A stretch of DNA of 49,585 bases from Beroe ovata (taxonomy: Eukaryota; Ctenophora; Nuda; Beroida; Beroidae): positions 113,168 to 162,752 of the forward strand of contig CAMPET010000045.1 of the NCBI GenBank assembly GCA_946803715.1, given 5' to 3'. Shown here in pieces: positions 38,397 to 49,585 of the stretch. Positions within the stretch are counted from its first letter, which is position 1. Every line of letters starts with the position of its first letter. Under the pieces are notes generated by a model. The model ran no database searches. It was given only the letters and a program-made list of their open reading frames with translations, and was not told where the DNA came from. A program made the position numbers and the translations under genes.

Positions 38397-40656
38397 TTTC
38401 TCGATAAACGTCCTCGCTCCGCGGAGATAACGACACTATCAAATATCTTGTCAAGTATAGTCCGGAACACGGCAATAGAACTCGACTATTTATTCATTCA
38501 CAGCTGCTTTACTGTCATATATTTACTGTCATATTATATTGTGCTATAGCACTCACAATGGGGAACACCTGTCTGTGTGTTGCCTTGTGTCTCCCCTGGC
38601 GTTTTTTCTGGGAAATCAGCACTTCATTCAAAGGAATTATTACCGATGAATAATGAAGAGTCTATTGTTCCTGAACCAAGCTCATGTCAACACCTTGCCC
38701 CACGTTGAATTGTCCCGGCTATTGTCATGTTTGGAGGTGAATGGGGCACTGTCACAAAGAACTGCCGCCTAGAGGCAGTTAGTAACAGGGAGCAGGGAGA
38801 ATTATAGAGGTAGGGATTAATAATGAGCAGATCGGAGTAACAATGAACAGATATGAGCTAACAATGAACAATTGAATAGGGCGTAACTGTGTAAACCCAC
38901 TTACTCTTAGAGAACGACAATAGAATGCTGATATAATTGGCAAGATGAGGGCAAGACGAATTACGGGTGTGGTCACCATCTATCAAATTTGAGGAGTTTT
39001 AATTACTAGTCACACAGAGGAATGGAAGGGGGTAGTAAATGTTTGGGCCTATATGTGCTCCTTTGTGTGACAATGAATTACTACCTGGTAAACATGGAGC
39101 AGAATTCGAGGAATTTGTTCAATGGCAGCAGTTTTGGACCCACATACCGCCACTGCCTTAATCACTTAAATCTAATATCTTGTGTTTCCCTTCCTTCTAT
39201 AAATCATAGATTACAGCATGATTGCACAGTGCCTACATATTTCACAATGACAGTGTTTTACAGGATTCACGAGACACACACACTCACTCACGTGGGAACA
39301 TGGAGACACAGTGACACAGGAGAAACACGAGGAGACATGACTTTACTCTCATCAGTTTTCCTCATAACACTCCTTTTGATCCTAAACTGAAGAGTCACCG
39401 AATTCGGATCCTATGTTGAATGACTTGAAGTTGAGGGTAACCTGGTAGCTCAACAGTGGTTAAAATTGAGAAAATTTGGTTTCTTAGTTCGCTATTTTTG
39501 GCTAATACTTTGATGATAATTAATGATCTGTTATAGCAAAGACATAAAAGACTTACTAGTTTTTCCTAGAAGTTTTAGATAGGTCTTTAGAGAAGACTTT
39601 TCTTTCCGGTATCTGAATTTTCCCGGTATCTGACAACTTTTAATATTGACTTAATTGACGTCCTAGTGAACTTACAGAAAAGAGTGGATCAACTTCGTTT
39701 AACGAAATCTGGATAAGTGATTAACTTTTCATTCAATTTTGTTCGCCGATAGCAGGTAGCTACCGCCTACCGGAAGTTTACCCTAAACTCAGGTAGAGTG
39801 TAGGTACTCAGTAGATTCTGGCGGCCCTGCCTCATACTTCTTGTGTAACTTGCTTAGGGAATGAATTCCTTTTATTTGTTCTAGCTCGGTTTACAAGGAT
39901 ACTTGCGTTTTTCTGTCAAAACTTTACAAATTCGAGCTCCTCTGCTACAGAACGCCCGCCTCCAGANTACACATGGAATGCTTAAATTTGCGGCGCGGCT
40001 TGTCACAAGTCCCGAAAAACATCTCCTGTTCATTATAGTTGTGTCACGCGAAAGCAAAAGTAACGCTGATTGATCGCGCGAATTAATTCTTTATAGCGCG
40101 CGCACAGATCTGTTCAAATGTCGAAGCGCGTTCCAAATATGGTACGATATATTTGCGACATTGGCACTTCTCAAATCTTCACCTACACACTTTAAAGTCG
40201 CGTGGAAGTCTGGTCTGAATCATACTCGCTGTCTGATGTTATGGGACAGAGACACACAGCAGGATTAGTGTCAAATGTGGAAGTAAACAAGACATTCCAT
40301 ATCTGTCAATATACAATGTACATATAACATCAAACTTATTCTCTGATAGTGAAAATATAATAGAAATTTCTATTAGAAATACTGAAAGAAAAGAACTTAA
40401 AACAATAGATTGATCAGAAAAACGTTATCATTAAATTGAGCTGCATCGACGAAATTGTTAACTTTCTCCTTAATACACGTAATATCAATTCTATCAACTA
40501 ACATCTTCACTCAAGCAGAATACAACTTGTTTCTATCCTACAAGGAAAATATACAATACCGGTGAAGCGATATACATTAGAATTTATGTATTTATATGTA
40601 TACAACTAAGTATATAAGTACAGTTAGTCACGACCTATCTGAAATATTATGAGTTA
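38397..40656. other. Intergenic region, no confident gene
   Basis: Upstream region of the cathepsin-like gene and 3' region of the carrier gene, with an N at 39967. One plus-strand ORF (39022-39390, 122 codons) has hydrophobic ends (LSSVFLITLLLILN) but no codon or motif support. A CG-rich patch with GCGCGC runs lies at 40060-40140. GAATTCGGATCC at 39400-39411 is noted below. Confidence 0.3.
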
Positions 40657-42625
40657 CTAGTTATCTCTGAGTCCCAATTTAGTAGCGAATTTCTGTGCGT
40701 TGCTCATGACGACCATACTGGTCCCGTTAGCTAGGAAACTGCGCAGGGTACCAGGGCCGATACCGCGGTACAGGCCGACCACGCCCCTCTCCCTCACTGT
40801 CCCGATCAGTCGAGCTGGTAGAGAGCTCTCCCTGGAGACAGACGGGGGTTATTATCAATATCAGATCTGCTGTTGGCTCAAGACCCTGAAACTCGCACGT
40901 GCATTAAATAGTAACGCGCGATATCGCGTCACTTCTGTTTCGCTCTCCCATTGTAGGAACTTTGACAAAGTGTTAGCTGGTACTTACTTGCCAAAGTTCC
41001 CCTGTACCTGACTCTTCATATTCTCTAGCGGCCATACTATCCACCAAGCTAATGTTGCAGCAGTTCCTGAGAAAATGTTCGCATCATGCTTGGGTCATGA
41101 GATTATCCCGATTATTTTAAGGAACGCTGTTATTGGAGATCAAGACTTTGGAATTTCTGATAACGCACAGATGCAACAAGTGAAACAGTCGTTNATTGAC
41201 CTTGCCCTGATAATATCATTCTCAAATGAGGCATGATTGTAGAGAAGAAGGGAAAAGTGGAGGTCACTGTAATAAACCACTCGCGATTTCTATTGTCCCC
41301 GAATCGGTACCTGACAGTAGGAAAGGTCCTGCGACAGGGGACGCGAAAAGGTGGGGGATATGACGCCGGAATGAGTCAACCAGAATGAAGAATGTGCCCA
41401 TCAAGCCCAGCGTTCTTATCCAGGTCACTGAAAACCCCTAGGGAGAAGTGGTCATGTTAAAAATGCAACTGTGTCTTCTCAAAACACAGCGATAACTTAC
41501 TTTGTGTGTATTAGAAGTAAACATATAATATTGAATTCTACACCCAAATACCATTGAATTGATAGAGCATTCCCCTCACTACTACCTATCATATGACAAT
41601 ATGCACATCTGAATCTAATAACTAAAACTTTGGCAGGTTGCCAGATCGCATACTGTATTACATTTTTTGCAGCAAAATCTGTAAGTAAAATATGAAGTAC
41701 CAAACGGAGTAATATTGTCTCTTTCCCTACCCTGTATAATCCACGTATCTGATAAGTCTGTCCTGTTTGGCGTCGTACCTGACAATTGACAATATATCAA
41801 ATATGATCTGGGTGTCAAACTTCAATCTGATCACATTTGATAAATCAAAGAGGGAATGGCAAGGAATCTTAACTTGACGATTATATTCATAAATATTCAA
41901 TGTATACTCACTTTTGCCAGCTCTAAAGGTGTTTCTATGATAGCTCTAGCAGTGGCTGCGCATGCACCTCCAATGAACACACGTCTGAAAAACACGAGAT
42001 GTTGAAAAGAATACCTATTGTGGCGGAACTACATGAAATTGTTAGTTTGCCCTAGAGATACACCAGTACACCACCCACACGTAATACAGGTGTCCTGATT
42101 AAGGTACCCTGGAAGATTTACCCTTGCACTCCTAGAGTTCCTGGCACCTCTTTCTTCAAGATGGGATGTTTGTCACAGTACGTGTACACGGCCTCAAACA
42201 CTGCAAACTGTGTCGATCTGTAGATGCCAGATCCCCACAGAGGCGGAATACATCCCCTGGTAGTCGACACTGGTTATTCCAATGTGAGACGGATATTGCA
42301 AATGTAGGCACAATGGAGGGGATGAGCTAACCTGTACAGTCCGACAACTCCCTGAGTTTTGAGAGTTTGGGCAAGCGTCCTCACCATGGAGGAATTTTCA
42401 AATCCCCTCTGAGCTTGCATTTTGGTTTTGATAGTGTCCAACGGATGACCAACCATGACACTGCATGTTCCATAAAGTACACCAACTGAAAAAACAGCAT
42501 TGCAAATAACACAGAAAAAACTGGGGTTATTTATAATGAACTTGCAGGATATGAGAAACTAACTAACCACTTAGCCCAATCACTCCTTCCTTGATCCAAT
42601 TTGTCCTCTTCTCATTGTGTGTCAT
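40657..42625 (-). CDS. Mitochondrial carrier family (SLC25) protein, eight exons
   Basis: Transports a small solute across the inner mitochondrial membrane; substrate not assignable. Exons: 42625-42568, 42485-42332, 42256-42122, 41984-41912, 41778-41731, 41437-41311, 41066-40988, 40831-40657. All seven introns are GT-AG (75-293 bases) with matching phases, giving 282 residues, the family's normal length. The three signature repeats are complete: PLDTIKTK, PLELAKVR and PLENMKSQ, each followed by a GLYRG-type loop (GVVGLYRG, IRGLYRG, GVVGLYRG). The intron 6 sequence contains the N at 41194 but no exon is affected. This is the clearest host gene here and calibrates intron size and splice signals. 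Confidence 0.9.
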
Positions 42626-43721
42626 CCTGACAGTGAAGTTCAAATCAATTGAATCATTTTCCCCTCCCAGCCCCTTTGTCATTCAATCAGATTAAGATCC
42701 CACTCTCTCTCTCCCCTCTTCATTTTGATGTATTCAAGTCTACAGTCGTATTGTAGGTATAGTGTCACAATGAAATACCACCGTTCGGAGGTCCGACATT
42801 TCCCTTCCTTTTTTTTCGCTTAAGTTACAGCACGCCCCAGGGCCTGATTCACCATTGTGGTTGAATATCATGTTCATATGTGGTCATTCATAGATCTCCA
42901 GGTGTATTTTCTCATTCGTGAAATGTCATACACTTTTTATTGAATTATAATTTCCTTTTATTAAAGGGTTGACATTCCTATTGAAACTTCTGATTTGTAA
43001 TGGCATGTTTAACACTGCCAGTGGAACATTCCATGCAATATGTATCACTTGTTATGAATATATTAATCAGTAGGAGCATATTCTGCAGTAAGACATGCTA
43101 GAAACTGTTGTTTGCAAAAATTAGTTCATGCTGTGTATTGCCTCGCAACATACAGTGTACTGTGACACAGTACACTGTACACTGCACAGTGTACCATTCT
43201 ATCCATCAATGCCTGGAGCACACTCGTTTGGAAAATGTATTAGTTGGACAATTACACTGTGCCCCAAACAATCTAAGAAGTAGTTCTATGTATATCCTTT
43301 ACTGCAAGATTAATGTCACCCACACACAAGCATACACACATATAGTACCCCCTGCTGTCCTACTACAGCTTCGTCTTGTCTTCTCCCCATGCTACATTTC
43401 CCTCAGCCTCGTTGAATACCTCCTTCACAGCATTCCTTCATATAAAAACATGGTGTACCTACCACCACGCAATGTGTTGATCTGTTCTCCCTGGCAGTAA
43501 ATGTCACCTTCTCCCCTTCTGATAGCCTACCATAACTCCTTAAATCTGCATTTCTGAACCAGCTCCTCCAAGTTATTCTATTTATATCCTTCACTGCAAG
43601 ATTAATGTCACACACACCCACACACAAGCATTCACACATATATTACACCCTTCTGAATAGCAGCCAAGGGAATGCACATCATACACAGGCTGATCTCCGC
43701 TTAGGATAAAGGGGGTATTCA
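42626..43721. other. Upstream region of the carrier gene, no gene seen
   Basis: Contains adjacent perfect inverted repeats (43153-43177 and 43177-43194) and a diverged direct repeat (about 43290-43350 and 43594-43650, CTGCAAGATTAATGTCAC core). No coding sequence supported. Confidence 0.4.
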
Positions 43722-43847
43722 GTTTAATGAGATCATGACAAAGTACTGAATAGGGAAGAAACTCCTATAAGTATGGGATTGACCAGTCCATCCCACACTT
43801 TTCTGAGTTTCTCCCCTATTCAGTACTTGGTCAAGATCTCATTAAAC
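43722..43847. mobile_element. Foldback (MITE-like) element
   Basis: Inverted arms of about 60 bases (GTTTAATGAGATC...AAGTACTGAATAGGG on each side) meet almost head to head, with roughly 85% pairing. No coding capacity. Confidence 0.6.
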
Positions 43848-45315
43848 AGATCCTCCAAGGCTGCATGACAAATTGTTGCCTATTGGGAACCTGAGTTGCA
43901 CTGCCAACTAATTTTGCTCATTGAGTATTGTGATCCTTATCACCCTGCAATACCTGGTCAAGATCTCCACCACACACCATCACACCTTCATTGCACAAGT
44001 GATTTGAGGAATGGATGAGTTACTTGAGGACATAAAGACATAAGGAGGTATGAAAAATCCCAGCACTGAGTTGCACTGATGAGCAATCTGAGCTACCAAC
44101 TCATCAAGTATTTTAATGGCCATTTTTCTGTATTACCATCTTCTCTAGGATTTCCAACTTGGGAAACTGCTCAACCTCACTATAAGTCTCATTGAGGGAT
44201 TAAGTAAGGATGAGGAAGAAATACCAAGCATTATTCCAGTATTGAACCTATTATCTACTTTAATCAGTTCCTCCAATTAGAAAGGCTGGTAGCAGACTTA
44301 AGCTGCATCCCATAAACATCCCATAAACAGTGATGCCACACAGGTTATTCTATTGAAAACTTTTCACTAAGCAGTGTCCCTTTATGTCCCAATGACAACC
44401 ATGTGATTGATGCAACATTTAATTGGCGCCTAGTACCGCCAGGCATTGGCATACTTTTTGATTAAAAGTGTTAGTGCACACGTTGTTAGTACACGTTGTT
44501 AGACGTTAGTGCACACGTTGCGTGTCCCTTATTAATTTACACATTTATTTTATAAAAATAAATACATGATACTCGATATGAACTGAAATGTCGTAAATGA
44601 CGCGACGGAGCCTCGCGCAGCGCGCGCGGCCCGGAGAATCAGTGAAAATTTGGGGCACGTAGCAAAATTACCTGCCTGCGTGTACGACTGTACGATAGGC
44701 CGGGTGTCGCGCGCGCCGCTGATCAAAAATTGCTCATTGTCGATCGAAGATAGTCCCTGTCGAAAATTTCGTTTCGCGCGCGCGGCGCAAACTTATTCTC
44801 AGAATCGCCGCCCGACATGGCATGATGCTTGCCGGATGTTATATGTCCGCTATTTCCTGCGCGCGCGCCGCGCGCAAGAAACAGTGGATAGATAACATCC
44901 GGCAACATGATGCTCACTGCTTCGCGCGTCAGAGGGCCTTCCTCGCCGCGCCGGCCCGGGCCTTTGTCGATATGATCGATATTATGATAGACCCTGTCGA
45001 GAATTTCGTTTCGCGCGAAGTTGAACTTGAAGTAAAACGAGCTGTATGCTGAGTCGAGTATACAACATACAATCCATTAGGCTCACTGCAATTTTTCGAA
45101 GTCATATTCATCAATCATTCATTCATAATTATATGGCTAGATCAATTACCATATGTAAACCCCAATCTCATCTTACTCTATATACATCGCTTACACTTAC
45201 AGTTACACAGCAGAGTCATAACCATCATATTCGATGTGCAACGNCACACACACACACACACACGCGCACACACAAACGCACTCCACCTACTCACACACTC
45301 GTGTAGACATCACGT
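43848..45315. other. Intergenic region with a CG-rich palindromic cluster
   Basis: AT-rich to 44580, then a CG-rich block (44590-44960) holding a 35-base inverted repeat (44829-44863 with 44871-44905) and a direct repeat of CCCTGTCGAAAATTTCG type (about 44755 and 44993). A CA microsatellite lies at 45245-45265 after the N at 45244. No gene recognised. Confidence 0.4.
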
Positions 45316-48300
45316 TCACACAGGAAGGAGTTTAGGAAGCTGCTCAGCCACGGAAAGCACATATTTCTCACTTTTTGTCGCGGTACTGGAGTAACTGAGT
45401 GCCAGTTTACGACTCGTCAACTCCTTGTAATCGAAGAACGCCTCGAAGTCGGGGTCTAGCTCGGCCAGGTAGATTATCTCCTCAAATTCTTCTTCTGTTA
45501 GCGGGTCGTCACCGATACATGTCAGTGCTCTGCAGGTGTATTCGCCATGTAACATCAATATTCATGACCATAGTCAACACCCAACGTATATCATAAACTT
45601 ATAGTGCGTGTGAGCGTGGTCTGGTGTGTTGACAAGAGCTATGAGGTGTGGAAAACCATGTCTCTATAAAAATCATGTTGACATGTTTCTATATTGACAT
45701 GTTTCTATATTGACATGTTTCTATATTGACATGTCTCTATATTGACATGTTTCTATATTGACATGTTTCTATATTGACATGTCTCTATATTGACATGTCT
45801 CTATATTGAGCAGTCTCTCTCTCAGCTCAATGATGAATATTGTTTGAAACTATCACTGCTGAGTCCCGTGCAGGGCTGACACAATGACATGACACGATGT
45901 TTCCAACCTGTGGAGATCTTTAGTCTGGAGTCTCCCATCGTCGTTCCTGTCGAATATCTGGAATGCGTTGGTGATGTCTGCAATCGTCTCTTCCTCATTT
46001 CTTCCCACGACCAACTTGAAAACCTGGCGGACACGGTGACTGGAAACCGTGAATAAGATTTCAATAAGTGGGGTGCCCAGGCAACCTGATCAATGGGCAT
46101 TGGGCAGGACAAGAATTAGAAAACCCCACTTCATTTACTGGGATTTGAAACAATCACATTTCTCAATAGATAATTTAACAAATTATGCGACAAAAACAAT
46201 CAGTTACAGATACTACACACGCGTCTCACTAAACCTCCTGGAATTTCATGTTCTGTTTGTCTGTCAGGCTGGCAGCAGCTGTCAGTATATTCTGTGTCTC
46301 CCTGTCATCCTGCGAGTAGCCCAACTTGGACAAGATATCGGTGATATCCTCCTGATTGACACCCTCCTTCTCAGGGTCGCCCACTGCGTCGTACGCCCTC
46401 TGCACGGCGTTACGGAATGTGGTGAAGCCCCCTCCACCAACCTTGTTTTCTGCTATTTCCTCATCGGAACCAATTGATCCCCTGAGGGAGATAGGACATA
46501 ATTTGGGGTTAGGGGGTGTGAGTGATAGTGGCACAATACTGGCTATTGACGAAGTGGCGCATAGTACTGGCACCATGTCAACCTCATATCGGCGAGCTAA
46601 TGTTACCTGTTGCTATGGCTGCGTATGGAGTTGTTGTCGTCAGCATTTTCTGTTGTCAGGGACGATTCACGTCTCGTTAACTTGAGACTCTCCACAGCAT
46701 CCTGCAATGCTGCACGCCGGGCCTGGGGTAATATATGAGGCGTGATGAGGATCAATTCTGCAAGGTGGGTGGGAATCAGTGACCACTCACTTGTTGCAGT
46801 TGTGCCCACCGTTCAAATAAGTACGTACTCAGAAATCTAAATGCACCCATTTCCAGCCCTGGCGAAACGGTGGTCAAATCCATCCTATTTCATATGATTA
46901 TAGTTATACGTAGTAGGCATGATGCACATTCTTAGCTCCCATTCCCAATTTCCTGCCAGTGGAAGTTCCACAATTGTCAGATAACATCTATAACAAGCTT
47001 CCACGTATGTTTTCTCCTATAGTCAGTGAAGAATACGCACTTCATTGGTAACTTCCTCAAGCCAGCTACAATATGAAGCGACGTACAGCTATCATTAACC
47101 CGTATGTACCGCTTCTTAGAGTCTCGTTAGACTGTGTCTAGAGCACTACAATTATTCATAGAAAGACGCGTGAGAATGTCTATCACAGGTTTTCACACTT
47201 CAAATAGCACTTTGTCGCATCTCTCCTTAATAACTTGCTCTATATTGCTACATTGTGCCGAGGGGAAATTCTCGGAAAATAAAGCATTGAATGAGAGATT
47301 TTCCGTTCTTATGTCTGGAATATTATGATAAGCAGTGAACACGCATATGCCGCGCATAATGCATATTCAGAAAACGGTTTGTAATATGCCTCGCCTGAGC
47401 AGAGGAGGTATAATAGTGCATGGAAAACATACCATGTATTCACACATTTATCACACAAGTTCCACACATTTATCACACAAGTTTCACACATTTATCACAC
47501 ATGTATCACACATTTATCACCGATGTTTACATCATTGTACCGCTTGCATGGAGACTTGTGGGGTAAGTGGGGTAAAATGACAGCTATCATTGTGCAGGAT
47601 CTATCCGCAGACTCGCATTTAATACACACGAGTACCATGAGTGACTATATTCTGCAAATACCGCGGTGAGAAAATTTGAACAAAGCACCACTAAACCACC
47701 ATAGAGCTTACCACTATTACTTGTCACTGAATATATGCGACTTCGTGCCAAGTTGCATTCTGGGAGTTTATCCAAGATTAGGAAATAACGGAAAGATAAT
47801 CACGCCTGGATATCGGAATTCATTTGCGCCCCGGCCTCCCCTAATCCGGCCACGCCCACCTTTATAATAGAAAATATGTCACAGAAGGATCAAACTCAAT
47901 TTAATTTAACACAAATCTGCCCATACCACGCCTACTTTTCCACAACAGCTGATCCGCAATACTCAAAAACTCAAGTACTACAGAAGTGTGCTCTCCCTAC
48001 CTGTCGTCTCATCTCTTTGCTCCGTGCTATGGCTCCATTGAACACTCCCCTGACGGCGGGCGGCTGACTGGCCGAGTGTGCGGGCGATACCGCCGTCGAG
48101 GGGCGTCTGATCGAGTTGTTCGTGANGCCGTAGCGTCCTCCGCCGTAGAGTCCTCCGCCGCAGAGTCCTCCGCCGTACAGTCCGGACCCCAATGACGCCT
48201 GGATACCGGAATTCATTTGCGCCCCGGCCTCCCCTAATCCGGTCACGCCCACCTTTATAATTTCAATACAAATCTGCCCATACCACGCCCAATTTTCCAG

Positions 48301-48514
48301 AATAGGATCGAAACAGGATCCGCAATACTCAAAAACTCAAGTACTACAGAAGTGTGCTTTCCCTACCTGCCGTCTCATCTCTTTGCTCCGAGCTATGGCT
48401 CCATTGAACACTCCCCTGACGGCGGGCGGCTGACTGGCCGAGTGTGCGGGCGAGACCGCCGTCGAGGGGCGTCTGATCGAGTTGTTCGTGACAAGGAGTG
48501 TGTTGTCAGAGTTC
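45316..48514 (-). CDS. EF-hand (calmodulin-like) protein, at least five exons
   Basis: Exons found, in coding order: 48514-48367, 46722-46607, 46481-46235, 46023-45908, 45529-45316; all phases match. A duplicate of the first of these lies at 48125-48001, and a Gly-rich open stretch (GLYGGG repeats, about 48127-48252) may be another exon of the same gene. The protein has a basic N-terminal region (IRRPSTAVSPAHSASQPPAV), a linker (ARRAALQDAVESLKLTRRES), a helical pair (EGVNQEDITDILSKLGYSQD), a canonical EF loop (DRNDDGRLQTKD) and a last helical hand (LTEEEFEEIIYLAELDPDFE) without a clear calcium loop. Only one hand appears able to bind calcium. The 5' end is not resolved; no named orthologue. 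Confidence 0.7.
45678..45805. repeat. 16-base minisatellite, eight copies, in an EF-hand gene intron
   Basis: Unit TTGACATGTTTCTATA, with T/C variation at one position (TTTC or TCTC). Lies between the exons at 45529 and 45908. Confidence 0.9.
47441..47520. repeat. 22-base minisatellite, about 3.6 copies
   Basis: Unit CACACATTTATCACACAAGT plus two variable bases, in the large intron of the EF-hand gene. Confidence 0.85.
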
Positions 48515-48519
48515 CTGAC
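47808..48519. repeat. Tandem duplication of about 380 bases covering an EF-hand gene exon
   Basis: Intron and exon sequence at 47808-48125 is repeated at about 48198-48490 with scattered differences. The N at 48126 lies at the junction, which suggests two haplotype versions placed side by side. Confidence 0.7.
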
Positions 48520-49585
48520 ACCACCTGCAGAGGAGAGACAGGCGTTACCATGGTGACAGCATATGTTAACACTGCGGGGGGAGGACTAGTGACATCATAG
48601 TGACAAGTGACATCAGCATGCAGTGAATGAGTAGTTTGTAAACGGTCAAGAGAGATGCTTGTAGTGACTTGTTGATTATATATTACATTTCATGCAAATG
48701 AATTACATCTCGATTCTAATCTAAACTGATCAATACTTAGGTAAGTAAAATCGTAGTAAGTAAGTTAGATACCTATGAATTTACTTTTTCTGGTATCGAT
48801 TGTGGTCATGGTAACGCAGAGTAGCACGTTACTCAACGATTCAGTCGACCATGGCAAAACTCTGACAGTGGGCAGTGTTAAGTTGGCAACATCTAGCAAT
48901 ATGGATCCCCCCACATAGCCAATACATATTTACAATGGCTAACATTGTGAGTAACAATACCGCGGTAACATATGCACGCGGGCATGGTAAATAGCATCCA
49001 GGGAATTCATTAATCTGTTACTATTCGAGGATTTGCTGCATGCATAATTTGTTAATGAGCATTTTACAGTGCCCTTATTTGGCAATCACGTGACTGTAAT
49101 ATCGCCTAGTAGGGGTTTCAACAATGGAGGGGGGGGCAAAGTCCATGAAAATGGGACATTATATCGCACAAAACATGTTGCAATTAAGACTCGTAGCTGC
49201 TGCAAGTATAACATTAGAGTTACATAATTATGTCAAGGAATTTAGGGTTGCTATAACAATTGGAACTGTTGTCATAACAACTGCGCGTGCCGCAGGGACG
49301 CTAATTGTTGGGGTCATTAGGTAATATCTGGAGGACTGCTGGAGTGATCTGAGACACATATTACAGATTCCAGGCATTACACCAAGCAAACATATTATTT
49401 AGAAAATACACACCTTCATCACTTTCTATATGAGTGAGTAATAAAGCTTTTCAACAGAACACGGAAAAGAGAGGGAGAGAAAGTACCAGAATGAATATTT
49501 TGAGTGAGGGAGAGAGAGGGTTCTAGCCCCACATTTCATACAGTGCCCCACTCACGCCCCTTCCCCTGAGTGTGTGTGTGTGTGT
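48520..49585. other. Intergenic or intronic end of window, no gene seen
   Basis: AT-rich; ends in a GT microsatellite (49571-49585). A plus-strand ORF at 49124-49324 (66 codons) has no supporting features. Confidence 0.3.

Noticed and set aside
39022-39390. 122-codon plus-strand ORF with hydrophobic ends
   Set aside because: No motif, no promoter or splice signals, and unnatural composition in the middle; kept only as a note in the spacer entry.
39400-39411. GAATTCGGATCC as a cloning linker
   Set aside because: Two adjacent restriction sites can occur by chance in 50 kb and no flanking vector sequence is visible.
43108-43500. 130-codon plus-strand ORF
   Set aside because: It covers inverted repeats and microsatellite-like sequence, with no domain or splice support.
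45678-45805. CRISPR-like array
   Set aside because: Units are contiguous 16-base repeats without unique spacers, inside an intron of an animal gene.
47441-47520. CRISPR-like or regulatory array
   Set aside because: Simple contiguous minisatellite.
1-49585. tRNA or rRNA genes
   Set aside because: Read by eye on both strands without finding a convincing T-arm or rRNA core; a covariance-model scan was not possible.

Overview
This window is nuclear DNA of an animal. At least two genes are cut by short GT-AG introns with continuous reading frames (a mitochondrial carrier at 40657-42625 and an EF-hand gene at 45316-48514). There is an env-bearing LTR retrotransposon and a complete-looking Polinton/Maverick (adintovirus-like) DNA element. 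The single-exon secreted protein at 36684-38396 has a papain-like domain in which the catalytic Cys is Ser, as in sponge silicateins. Together with compact introns and AT-rich spacers, this makes a sponge or another early-branching invertebrate my best guess, but the species cannot be fixed from the sequence.

Layout. (1) 1-14.6 kb: one Polinton/Maverick-type element. Plus strand: DNA polymerase B in six exons (140-4677). Minus strand: four or five small genes (4810-7581). Plus strand: broken integrase, packaging ATPase and two small proteins (7644-9912). Minus strand: adenain-like protease, major capsid protein (split by one stop), pX-like protein and minor capsid protein (10029-12984). Then a possible single-strand-binding-like protein, a two-exon small gene and a RING protein (13322-14580). 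TATA boxes precede most transcription units. The polymerase, ATPase, protease and minor capsid frames are intact, while integrase and major capsid are broken, so this looks like a fairly recent genomic copy. No terminal inverted repeats were found inside the window. (2) 15.3-26.7 kb: minus-strand metavirus-like retrotransposon, gag (26311-25067), RT/RNase H/integrase (23569-20400) and env (20008-17675), cut by a 705-base gap and by single-N contig joins whose flanks are duplicated. (3) 26.7-35.3 kb: a degenerate Ulp1-like ORF, a U1-type zinc-finger gene, a promoter-like region with three dyads, a second copy of a 1.6 kb repeat, a misplaced gag-protease fragment of the same retrotransposon, and proline-rich exon-like cassettes. 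(4) 35.3-49.6 kb: host genes, all on the minus strand (Ser-type cathepsin/trefoil/crystallin protein, SLC25 carrier, EF-hand protein), separated by AT-rich spacers holding MITE-like foldbacks and minisatellites.

How it fits together. The Polinton block carries the replication (PolB), integration (integrase), packaging (ATPase, protease) and virion (capsid, pX-like) modules expected for this group, plus accessory genes including a putative membrane glycoprotein and a RING protein. The retrotransposon supplies gag-pol-env, but its assembly here is a mosaic. Exon structures, motifs and breaks were read by hand; family names rest on motif recognition, not on searches.
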